57,291 nt of DNA, from NCBI GenBank assembly GCA_902802795.1, contig CADCNI010000016.1:1-57291 (forward strand). The letters are read 5' to 3'. This document shows, in pieces, positions 17,689 through 25,732 of the stretch (its first letter is position 1; the number at the start of each line of letters is the position of its first letter). The DNA comes from an uncultured Ruminococcus sp. Its GTDB lineage: Bacteria > Bacillota > Clostridia > Oscillospirales > Acutalibacteraceae. Under the pieces are notes generated by a model. The model saw nothing but the letters and a program-made list of their open reading frames with translations. It was not told the DNA's origin and did not search any database. Both the position numbers and the translations under genes were made by a program.

Positions 17689-17802
17689 GCACATGGCTGC
17701 GCTGTCGTCCTAGGTGGGCGCCAGCCCACCGTCGTCCTCTGCCTTGCCCTGCACTCACCATCATCGCCTCCTTTTGTCTCCCTGATTATTTGGATTGCTA
17801 TA
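17643..17802 (+). mobile_element. MITE copy 4, full length (160 bp)
   Basis: This is the longest copy: 14-bp perfect terminal inverted repeats (TATAGCAATCCAAA / TTTGGATTGCTATA) enclose a GGTGGGC / GCCCACC hairpin. On the minus strand it carries GGAGG (17767-17771), ATG codons at 17764 and 17761 and a GTG at 17758, and an open frame of 39 codons to a stop at the far terminus (17642). All copies show TA outside TAGC...GCTA, as expected for insertion into a TA dinucleotide by an IS630/mariner-type transposase. No transposase is encoded. Confidence 0.9.
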
Positions 17803-17894
17803 GCATGCCGGAAGCGTAAAGCAAGAATAAATATTTACAAACCATTAACCCCTTTGACACCATTTTAAAACAGAAAGAGTGGATAATCAATCTT

Positions 17895-18671
17895 ATGAAT
17901 ATTCTTTGCATCGGAGACGTAATCGGTTCGGTGGGAATCGCCTATGTGCATAAGCACCTGCCCGCCCTCAAACGGCTGAAAGGCATTGACGTTGTGATTG
18001 CCAACGGCGAAAATTCCGCCGACACCAACGGCATCACACCCGATTCCGCCAATGCCCTGCTCAACTGCGGCGTAGATCTGCTGACCACGGGCAACCATTC
18101 CTTTCAGCGCAAGGAGAGCTACAGCCTCTACGAAAACTCCAATATCCCCGTGATACGTCCCGCGAATTACCCCGGAAAAGCGCCCGGCGTGGGCAGCTAT
18201 GTCATTGATTTAGGGCGCTGGCGCGTAAGGGTGGTCAATATGATGGGAACCGTGAGCATGAATCCCGTGCTGGACTGCCCGTTTGACACCTCCGACGCGC
18301 TGCTGAAAGATATCGACGAAAAAGTCGTCATCATGGATCTGCACGCGGAAGCCACGGCGGAAAAGCGTGCGCTGGCCTGCTGGCTGGACGGCCGTGTGAG
18401 CGCCATATTCGGAACGCATACCCATGTGCAGACCGCCGACGAGCAGATTCTGCCCAAGGGAACGGGATTTATTACGGATGTGGGCATGACCGGTCCGGTC
18501 GATTCCGTCATCGGGGTGTCGGTGGAGGCTGCTATCGAAAAAATGCGCACCAAAATGCCCGTGCGCCTGAACTACGCGGACGGACGGTGTATGCTCAACG
18601 GCGTGATTTTTACGGTGGACGAAAAGTCCGGCAAAACCACCGCCGTAGAGCGGATTAATATTCGCGACTGA
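17895..18671 (+). CDS. ymdB: YmdB-family metallophosphoesterase (2',3'-cyclic nucleotide phosphodiesterase)
   Basis: The YmdB family hydrolyses cyclic nucleotides such as 2',3'-cAMP and influences biofilm and RNA turnover in Bacillus. The 258-residue protein shows the dinuclear metal-site motifs GDVIGS (Asp8), NGENSAD, TTGNHSF, DLHAEAT and GTHTHVQTAD in order, and the length matches the family (about 260). The start follows an AAGAGTGG-like site. It sits between MITE copy 4 and a large inverted-repeat element, so it is probably transcribed alone; in many Firmicutes this gene lies beside rny, which is not seen here. Confidence 0.92.
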   Translation: MNILCIGDVIGSVGIAYVHKHLPALKRLKGIDVVIANGENSADTNGITPDSANALLNCGVDLLTTGNHSFQRKESYSLYENSNIPVIRPANYPGKAPGVGSYVIDLGRWRVRVVNMMGTVSMNPVLDCPFDTSDALLKDIDEKVVIMDLHAEATAEKRALACWLDGRVSAIFGTHTHVQTADEQILPKGTGFITDVGMTGPVDSVIGVSVEAAIEKMRTKMPVRLNYADGRCMLNGVIFTVDEKSGKTTAVERINIRD

Positions 18672-18695
18672 ACACGATTTGGCGATTGTAAAAGC

Positions 18696-19158
18696 AAATG
18701 AGAATTTAGAGGGGAAAGAAAAAAAGAAAAAAGAAGAAAAAGCGAAGCGTAATTAGCGAGCGTATGCGAGCGCGGGGTCCAGGGGACTGGTTCCCTGGCG
18801 GGTCAGGGGCAGAGCCCTTGCGGGGATGCTGGCGGCTGGCCGACAGCGGGGGCAGCGCCCCGCTCGGTCGGCATTGCCGACCGAGCTTGCAAGACGCGCT
18901 TGGATTTGCGACGGGGTCGGGCGAATTCGGACGGGACACTCTTTTGTATTCGCCTATCCCCGATGTCAGTCGCAGCTCGTTCCGCTCGTTCGGCTTCGCC
19001 TCACTCGTGGGGCGCTGCCCCACTCCCCGCTGGTGGCGCTGCCCCCAGGCCCCTGCCAGGAGGAACTAGTTCCCCCTGGACTCCCACGCTCGCATTCGCT
19101 CGCTAGTTATGCGCTGCGCTATGCTTTTTCTTTTTGTTATTCCGCTAAATTCTCATTT
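18696..19158. repeat. 463-bp inverted-repeat element A
   Basis: The element begins AAATGAGAATTTAG (18696-18709) and ends with the exact reverse complement (19145-19158). Longer imperfect arms include an A-rich tract, a GCGAGCG-NATGCGAGCG block and GTCCAGGGG...CCCTGG hairpins, so the whole could fold into one cruciform or RNA hairpin. Small open frames inside it match no protein I know and lack ribosome sites. A related shorter element lies at 46780-46985. It fills the entire gap between ymdB and the substrate-binding gene. Mobility is inferred, not shown. Confidence 0.75.
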
Positions 19159-19183
19159 AACGCAACATTAAGGAAGTGAAGTC

Positions 19184-20736
19184 ATGCTGCATCGTCAATG
19201 GCAATGGCGTGTGACGGCGCTGCTGGTTTCAGCGGCGCTGCTGCGCGCACCCAGCTTTATCACGCGTCGCTCGACACCGAAAACGAATTTGACGTGTCGA
19301 AAAGCGGCGAAACAGACTTGGTGCTGCCCTACACGGCGGACGATACGTTTAATCCCTACTACTGTCAATCCACGTTGACGCGCAATATCTGTTACCTGAT
19401 GTATGACAGTCTGCTTCAGATGTCGCCGGATTACGAACCGGAATATATCATCGCCAAATCGGTCACCGTCGATCATACCATCGTGACGGTGCAGGTGCGC
19501 TCCGGCATCGTCTTTTCCAACGGCGCGAAACTGACCGCCGAGGACGTGAGTTATTCCTTTTATCTTGCCACCCAGAAAGGGAGCATTTACAAGGAAAATC
19601 TCGCAAATGTGGCAAGCTGCTCCATGAAGGGCATGACCGTCACCTTCATGATGCAGAATGAAAATGTCAATGCCTTCCGCGTGCTGGATTTCCCCATCGT
19701 GCATTTTGACCCCTCCGCCAACAAGGATCTGCCCCCGATCGGCAGCGGACGGTATAAATTCGCCTTGATGGAGGACGGCGTTACGCCCAACAAGTCCCTT
19801 CTGGTCAAGAATAATAAATGGTACAATCCCGACAAGGTGCAGATCGAAACCATCGGACTCAAGGAACTGCCCACCGTGGAGAGCATTGTCCACAGCATCG
19901 AAATCGGCACCGTTTCCTATCTCTACACCGATATGCGGGACGGCACGCCCCAAAGCGTGAGCGCCGACTATCGCAAGGTCGATCTCAATAACCTGCTTTA
20001 TTTGGGACTCAACACCAACGACGTATCCTTAGCGGATGAAAACGTGCGCCGTGCGCTTTCCGCCGCCATCAGCACCAACGAAGTGGCGGCAGCCGGCTTC
20101 GGCGGCATGGCAATGGGCGCGACAGGTCCCTTTACGCCCAAATGGAAAGAAGCGGCGCAGTACCAGACCGGCACCGGACGGGCGAGCGTCAAGACCGCCT
20201 CGGAATATCTCGATCAGGCGGGTTATGTCTTTTACAACGACGGCATACGCGAAGACCAGAGCGGCAAGCAGCTTTCCTTCAATCTGCTCATCTGCCGGAA
20301 CAATTCCCGTCACAAGGCGGCGGCGGAAAACATCAAAAACCAGCTCGCCAAGGTGGGCGTGAATGTGGATATCACCGAGATTTCGGGCGAGGGCATGATC
20401 AAGCGCGCCGGGGAGGGCAAATATCACCTCTACCTCGCGGAATACGCCGTGCTGGGGGATATGGATATCGGCAGGCTGTTCACCCCCGGCGAGGGGTTGT
20501 ACAACGGGCCGCGGCCTTATGATTCGGTGAAAACCTACACCAGCTACCGGCTGGGACAGGGCACGCTGGAGGATTTTATCACGGCATTTCAGAATGAACT
20601 GCCCTTTATTCCCATCTGTTATCGGATGGGAATGGTGGTATATGCCCGCACGCTGGACGGCGTGGAAGATATCAGCGAGGATCAGCCCTTTTATCATATG
20701 GAAACATGGACGGTCAACAAGGCAAAAGCGGAATAA
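19184..20736 (+). pseudogene. Family-5 ABC substrate-binding lipoprotein with frameshifted signal peptide
   Basis: The body of about 500 residues is a family 5 (oligopeptide/dipeptide type) extracellular solute-binding protein: DLVLPYTADDTFNPYY near the mature N-terminus, YMLYDSL-like (LMYDSLL), LTAEDVSYSF, ENVRRALSAAIS and a C-terminal LPFIPICYR. The best ribosome site (AAGGAAG) serves ATG 19184, whose frame encodes a signal peptide (MLHRQWQWRVTALLVSAALL) but leaves the body's frame at about 19243; the lipobox Cys expected just before TQLYHAS is missing. A one-base loss there explains both. The body is open from ATG 19198, but that start gives no proper signal peptide. No permease or ATPase genes are adjacent. 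A sequencing error is the alternative to decay. Confidence 0.65.
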
Positions 20737-20828
20737 GTGAATGTAGCGTTTCTATGCGTTTGGGATGACAAAAACATAAAATTCACAAAATATTTATTGT
20801 TTTGATGAAAAAAATGTCCGTAATTGCA

Positions 20829-20857
20829 TTGTAAATTTCGCCGGTTTGTGCTATAAT
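20829..20857 (+). promoter_or_regulatory. Promoter for the yloV-like gene
   Basis: TTGTAA (20829-20834) and TATAAT (20852-20857) are 17 bp apart, with a TG just before the -10 (extended -10). The start codon is about 145 bp downstream, leaving an untranslated leader with no recognised element. Confidence 0.7.
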
Positions 20858-21003
20858 TCATTCGATATCGGTATTTACGGTGGAACACTTGGGATGAACC
20901 GCTCGTAAAAACGTGGATTTACCCGGTTGCTTGTCACAATTGTGCCTGATCGGGCCGCTTGGTGAAAGTGACGGTAAAAATTATATTTTAGGGAGTGCTT
21001 AAT

Positions 21004-22644
21004 TTGATTAAAGGCAGTGTATTGCGCGACGCTATTATATCGGGTGCAAATGTCATTGAGAACAAGAAGCGTTCTGTCGATGAACTCAACATTTTTCCGG
21101 TTCCTGACGGAGATACAGGTACCAATATGTCCATGACCATGGCAGCGGGTCGCAAAGAACTTATGCAATTGGGGGACAATGAGCCTGTGGGTACCGTCGC
21201 GGCCAAGGCTGCGTCGGCATTTCTGCGCGGCGCCAGAGGCAACTCCGGCGTTATCACCTCGCTTCTGTTCAGAGGCTTTTCCAAGGGACTCAAAGGTCTG
21301 GAAGAAGCCGGCGGCGCCGATCTCGCCAATGCGCTGACCCTTGGCGTAGAGGCGGCTTATAAAGCCGTTATGAAGCCCACCGAAGGCACCATCCTGACGG
21401 TAGCCAGAGTGGCGGCCGAAAGAGGACGCGTAGCGGCGAGTTTTGACAACGATCCCAATCATGTCTGGGACGAAATCTGCAACGCGGCGGAGGACGCGCT
21501 GGAGACGACCCCCGAACTGCTCCCCGTTCTCAAAAGAGCGGGTGTTGTGGACGCGGGCGGACAGGGCCTTTGCCTGATTTTCCGCGGTATGCAGTCGGTT
21601 TTCCGCGACGGTATCATCGCCGCATCCGAGACGGCCGATGCGGCCGCTCCCGCAGGCGACGTCGATTCTTTCAAGGCGACGGTCGCGCAGTTTGACGAGG
21701 TCATCAACTTCACCTACTGCACCGAGTTCATTGTGGAGAAGGAAAACACTAACGACCCCGCCAAGCTCAGAACCTTCCTCGAATCCATCGGTGACTGCGT
21801 GGTCGTGGTGGACGACGAAGAGATTATCAAGGTACACGTTCACACCAATCAGCCCGGCGAGGCCATTTCCAAGGGTCTTACCTACGGCAGCCTGATTTCC
21901 AATAAGATTGAGAATATGCGCAAGCAGCATGAAAACGCGGGCGCAGGCGCTCCCAAGAAGCTCGAGCGCGTGGATCCCGTCGAGGGAGCCGTCGGCTTTG
22001 TGGCGGTGGCGGCAGGCGAAGGTCTTGTCTCGCTGTTCCACGATCTCGGCTGCGAAAACGTCGTTTCCGGCGGTCAGACCATGAACCCCTCCACCGAGGA
22101 TATCCTCGAGGCGGTGCAGGCGACAGCCGCTTCCACCGTGTTCGTGCTGCCCAACAACAAGAACATCATCATGGCGGCGGAGCAGGCCATTCCTCTGGCG
22201 GACAGACGCGTGATCGTGCTCCCCACCAGAACCATCCCGCAGGGTCTTACCGCTATGCTGACCTTCAATCCCGACGCCAATGCCGATGAAAACGCGGTCG
22301 ATATGTTCAAGGCGGCCGAGAGAGTCGGCACCGGTCAGATCACCTACGCGGCGAGAAATTCCGAGTTCAATGACAAGAAGATCAAAGAGGGCGAAATCCT
22401 CGGTCTGGTCAACGGCAAGCTGAGCTTTACCGAAAAGACCCGCAACAAGGCGATTGTCAAGCTGGCCAAGCAGATGGTCGGCCGCGATACCTCTTTCATC
22501 ACGCTGATCTACGGCGAGGGCGTGACCGACGAAGAGGCGGAGGAGACCCGCAAGTTTATCGAAAACAAGATCGCCAAGAACGTCGAAGTGACGCTGGTCA
22601 ACGGCGGTCAGCCGGTTTACTACTACATTCTTTCGGTGGAATAA
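21004..22644 (+). CDS. yloV: YloV/FakA-like DAK2-domain protein (fatty acid kinase-type)
   Basis: Members bind ATP through a DhaL-like DAK2 domain and, with a FakB partner, phosphorylate exogenous fatty acids. The 546-residue protein shows LNIFPVPDGDTGTNM, GARGNSGVI and DAGGQGL, the nucleotide/metal motifs of the DAK2 domain (about residues 10-200), then the middle and C-terminal domains of the family (VVVDDEEIIKVHVHTNQPG; LPNNKNIIMAA; ITLIYGEGVTDEEAEE). I choose TTG 21004, eight bases after GGGAG; a GTG at 20995 overlaps that site. It is followed 4 bases later by recG, a common pairing in Firmicutes. The usual upstream asp23-type gene is absent. Confidence 0.92.
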   Translation: MIKGSVLRDAIISGANVIENKKRSVDELNIFPVPDGDTGTNMSMTMAAGRKELMQLGDNEPVGTVAAKAASAFLRGARGNSGVITSLLFRGFSKGLKGLEEAGGADLANALTLGVEAAYKAVMKPTEGTILTVARVAAERGRVAASFDNDPNHVWDEICNAAEDALETTPELLPVLKRAGVVDAGGQGLCLIFRGMQSVFRDGIIAASETADAAAPAGDVDSFKATVAQFDEVINFTYCTEFIVEKENTNDPAKLRTFLESIGDCVVVVDDEEIIKVHVHTNQPGEAISKGLTYGSLISNKIENMRKQHENAGAGAPKKLERVDPVEGAVGFVAVAAGEGLVSLFHDLGCENVVSGGQTMNPSTEDILEAVQATAASTVFVLPNNKNIIMAAEQAIPLADRRVIVLPTRTIPQGLTAMLTFNPDANADENAVDMFKAAERVGTGQITYAARNSEFNDKKIKEGEILGLVNGKLSFTEKTRNKAIVKLAKQMVGRDTSFITLIYGEGVTDEEAEETRKFIENKIAKNVEVTLVNGGQPVYYYILSVE

Positions 22645-22648
22645 TTCG

Positions 22649-24730
22649 ATGGAAGAAAAACAGGGTTTTGATGGCAGTAAAATTGAATCCAAACCGCTGA
22701 AATACTACAAGGGCGTCGGTGAGAAACGCGCGGAGCTTTTTGCAAAGCTTGGCGTCGGTTCTTCCGATGCCCTTTTGCGGTATTATCCGCGAGAATATGA
22801 GGACTGGAGCGACTGCGTGTCGGTGGACACGGCCAAGGCCAATGCCGAGAGCGGTGAAATCTGTTGCATCCGCGCCACGGTGGCGGCGCCCGTGCGTTCC
22901 GTTTTTCTCAGCGGACGGCGCACGCTTTACAGCACCCGCGCGGTGGACGATGAGGGGAAAGGCTTTCGCCTGACTTTCTTTAACAATCCTTATATTCCCA
23001 AAATGCTGGTGCAGGGGAGTGAATACACTTTCCGCGGCAAGCTGTTTGTCGGCTCCAACGGCGCGGAAATGACCTCGCCCGCCTTTGAGAGCGGCGCGTG
23101 TGACAAGATCATCCCCGTTTACCGCGCCACAGAGGGGCTTCCCTCGCGACAGATTGCCAAAGTGACGCAGCAGGTGCTGGACGAACTGCCGGAGGATCTG
23201 TCTGACCCGCTGCCCGAAAGCGTGCGGGCGAAATATCATCTGTGCCACATCCGTTACGCGCTGCGTCAGATACACTTCCCTGACGACAGGGAGACGCTGG
23301 CAACGGCGCGGGACAGACTGGTATTTGAAGAACTGCTCATTCTCCAGCTCGGTCTGCTGCGGCTGAAAGGACACACGCGCGGCGCGGCGGGCGTGACGCT
23401 CACGCGGGACTGCACGGAGGAATTCTGGCGGATGCTGCCCTTTGAACCGACAGGGGCGCAGAAGCGCGCCGCGTCGGAGGCGGTGCGGGATATGATGAGC
23501 GGGGAGCGTTCCATGTCGCGTCTGCTCCAGGGCGATGTGGGTTCGGGCAAGACGGCGGTCGCGGCGGCTATCTGTTACACCGCCGCCAGAAACGGCGTGC
23601 AGTCGGCGCTGATGGCTCCCACCGAAATTTTGGCGGAACAGCATTACCGTTCCATCGCGGCGCTGCTGGAACCGTGCGGCGTGCGGGTGGGGCTGCTGAC
23701 CGGTTCCATGACCGCCGCGCAGAAGCGCAGGGCCAAGGAAGCGGCGGCGGCGGGGGAAACCGATCTGCTCATCGGCACCCACGCGCTGATCTCGGACGGA
23801 GTGGCATTTGCCTCGCTGGGGCTGGTCATCACCGACGAGCAGCACCGTTTCGGCGTGAACCAGCGCGGCGCGCTGGCAGCCAAGGGGGACAACCCCCATG
23901 TGCTGGTCATGAGTGCCACGCCGATACCCCGCACGCTGGCGCTGCTGATCTACGGCGATCTGGATATCTCGGTGCTGGACGAAATGCCGAAGGGACGCAT
24001 CCCGATAGACACCTTCTTTGTGGATGGCGGCAAGCGGCAGAGGGCGTACAATTTTGTCAAAAAGCATGTGGCCGAGGGGCGGCAGGGCTATGTGATCTGC
24101 CCTTTGGTGGAGGATAGCGAGGACGGCGGCGACCGGAAGGCGGCGCGCAGCTATGCCGAAAGTCTGGCGGCAGGCTATCTCAGCGGCTGCCGCGTGGGAC
24201 TGCTGCACGGCAAGATGAAGGGCGCGGAAAAGGACGAAGTCATGAAGCGGTTCGCAGCCGGAGAGCTGGATGTGCTGGTTTCCACCACGGTGGTGGAGGT
24301 CGGCGTGAACGTGCCGAACGCCGTGATTATGATTATCGAAAACGCTGAGCGTTTCGGACTTTCGCAGCTTCACCAGCTGCGGGGACGCGTGGGACGCGGC
24401 AGCATCCAATCCTACTGCATCCTCATCAGCGACGCGAAGAACGAAGCGGCGGTGGCGCGGCTGAATACCATGTGCAAAACCACCGACGGCTTTGCCATAG
24501 CTAACGAGGACTTGAAGCAGCGGGGACCCGGCGATTTCTTCGGCTCACGGCAGCACGGTCTGCCCGACATGAAGATCGCGGACATGATGACCGATACGCG
24601 CATTTTCTCGCAGGCGCAGGAAGCGGCGCGGCAGATTCTGGGCAGCGACCCGGAACTGACCGCTCGGGAAAACAGCGGTCTGGCCGAGGAAGTGACGCGC
24701 CTCTTTGACCCGAATCGGGCGATGAATTAG
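22649..24730 (+). CDS. recG: ATP-dependent DNA helicase RecG
   Basis: RecG remodels stalled replication forks and Holliday junctions. The 693-residue protein has the N-terminal wedge/OB domain (about 60-165), then the SF2 helicase core: Walker A GDVGSGKTAVA, motif Ia MAPTEILAEQH, DEQH box (TDEQHRFGV), motif III MSATPIPRT, and motif VI QLRGRVGRG, and finishes with the family's GPGDFFGSRQHGLP. Length is normal. It starts 4 bases after yloV and is closed by a bidirectional terminator shared with the CarD-family gene. Confidence 0.97.
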   Translation: MEEKQGFDGSKIESKPLKYYKGVGEKRAELFAKLGVGSSDALLRYYPREYEDWSDCVSVDTAKANAESGEICCIRATVAAPVRSVFLSGRRTLYSTRAVDDEGKGFRLTFFNNPYIPKMLVQGSEYTFRGKLFVGSNGAEMTSPAFESGACDKIIPVYRATEGLPSRQIAKVTQQVLDELPEDLSDPLPESVRAKYHLCHIRYALRQIHFPDDRETLATARDRLVFEELLILQLGLLRLKGHTRGAAGVTLTRDCTEEFWRMLPFEPTGAQKRAASEAVRDMMSGERSMSRLLQGDVGSGKTAVAAAICYTAARNGVQSALMAPTEILAEQHYRSIAALLEPCGVRVGLLTGSMTAAQKRRAKEAAAAGETDLLIGTHALISDGVAFASLGLVITDEQHRFGVNQRGALAAKGDNPHVLVMSATPIPRTLALLIYGDLDISVLDEMPKGRIPIDTFFVDGGKRQRAYNFVKKHVAEGRQGYVICPLVEDSEDGGDRKAARSYAESLAAGYLSGCRVGLLHGKMKGAEKDEVMKRFAAGELDVLVSTTVVEVGVNVPNAVIMIIENAERFGLSQLHQLRGRVGRGSIQSYCILISDAKNEAAVARLNTMCKTTDGFAIANEDLKQRGPGDFFGSRQHGLPDMKIADMMTDTRIFSQAQEAARQILGSDPELTARENSGLAEEVTRLFDPNRAMN

Positions 24731-24749
24731 GGCATATCCATCCGAAAAA

Positions 24750-24792
24750 ATCCCCCTCGGAAGTCGTTGCAAAAATGACTTCCGAGGGGGAT
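24750..24792. terminator. Bidirectional terminator between recG and the CarD-family gene
   Basis: A perfect 16-bp stem, ATCCCCCTCGGAAGTC with its complement, surrounds an 11-base loop, with an A run on one side. Confidence 0.9.
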
Positions 24793-24812
24793 GCATTTGT
24801 TATGGCAAAAAA

Positions 24813-25319
24813 TTACGCGGTCTGGTTCATGCGGCCTCTTATGTATTCCTTGACCTCGTCGGGAGTGATGTCAAGCACAAAGGCAAATTCCAGATTGATG
24901 ATGCGCTCGGCCTCGCGGAGGATTCTTTCGTCGGAGGCGTTGAGCTTCTTGTGCGCGGCGAGCTGGGATTTCTGATGGTTGTAGATCGTGCCGGCAAGCG
25001 CCATGATATTTTCGCGGCTGCCGCTTTGCAGGATGCTGTTGAATTTTTCTTTGCGCGCTTTGTGGTCGTCCACCCAGAAGTCTTCGGCTTCGGGAATCCC
25101 GTCAATGAGCTGACGTATTTCCTCTTTGGTGGCCAGCGGCTTTGCCTTTTGCAGCAGGGCAGGGTTGTTCATGGGCAGATAGACAGTGGATTTGTCCTTG
25201 CCGGTGGAGCGCAGCACATAATAATCGGTCTTTTTGCCGCAGATCTCCTTTTGCGTGGTCTGTTCAATGATGAAAATTCCTTCTGTACCGAAAACTACGG
25301 TATCGCCAATGTTCAGCAT
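24813..25319 (-). CDS. CarD/TRCF-type RNA polymerase-binding regulator
   Basis: CarD-family proteins bind the RNA polymerase beta subunit and stabilise open complexes at promoters. The 168-residue protein starts MLNIGDTVVFGTEGIFII, a typical CarD/TRCF RNAP-interaction module (about residues 1-65, with YYVLRS and VYLPMNN), followed by a helical C-terminal domain (about 70-168) with repeated Glu/Lys/Arg. Length fits the family (about 160). GAGGTGA lies upstream of the ATG. It is monocistronic and convergent with recG. Target promoters cannot be read from the window. Confidence 0.9.
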   Translation of the reverse strand: MLNIGDTVVFGTEGIFIIEQTTQKEICGKKTDYYVLRSTGKDKSTVYLPMNNPALLQKAKPLATKEEIRQLIDGIPEAEDFWVDDHKARKEKFNSILQSGSRENIMALAGTIYNHQKSQLAAHKKLNASDERILREAERIINLEFAFVLDITPDEVKEYIRGRMNQTA

Positions 25320-25382
25320 GATGATACGTCACCTCATTTGCAATTTGTGAGGGCTTTTGCCCCACTATATTTCGTTACTTTT

Positions 25383-25391
25383 ATTATAGCA
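25383..25391 (-). promoter_or_regulatory. Extended -10 promoter for the CarD-family gene
   Basis: On the minus strand TGCTATAAT reads into the gene about 65 bp downstream. The -35 position (TGTTAA) is weak, so an extended -10 promoter is likely. Confidence 0.5.
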
Positions 25392-25648
25392 TTTTTTCAA
25401 AAAAATTAACATAGTCCGAATGACCAAACTTTTTGCACGGAAAATTGTTCAATTTTGGGCGGGATGGCAGAGCTTCAAAAAAGCCCGTAAATCGGAACAA
25501 AAACTGGTAAATGTGATATGCGCGGGGAGAGCTTTGTGAAACCGTCCGGCGGGTGAAAGCGGATGACGGCGTGTGGTTTTCCGGCGTTTGGGCATGCCTC
25601 TGAAATCATGAAAAAATTGCAAATTTTCCAAGATGTTCCTGCATTGTT

Positions 25649-25677
25649 TTGCAATTCGTGAGAGAATATGATATAAT
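25649..25677 (+). promoter_or_regulatory. Promoter for mutS
   Basis: TTGCAA (25649-25654) and TATAAT (25672-25677) are 17 bp apart, 55 bp upstream of the mutS ATG. Confidence 0.7.
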
Positions 25678-25732
25678 AAAAGTTACATTTATGAAAATCA
25701 GACGATAAACAGTAAGCAGGTGAAGCAAAACA

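Larger units (their letters stand above)
25320..25732. other. Divergent intergenic region between the CarD-family gene and mutS
   Basis: This 413-bp gap contains the promoter pair for the two divergent genes and otherwise no supported gene; the short frames inside it lack ribosome sites. I see no strong hairpin or repeat. Confidence 0.6.

Noticed and set aside
18764-19179. Short plus-strand frames within the inverted-repeat element
   Set aside because: Low-complexity, no ribosome sites, no recognised motif; they follow from the GC-rich repeat.
20875-24409. Two 600-codon minus-strand frames opposite yloV and recG
   Set aside because: Both are exact antisense shadows of well-supported genes with motif evidence.
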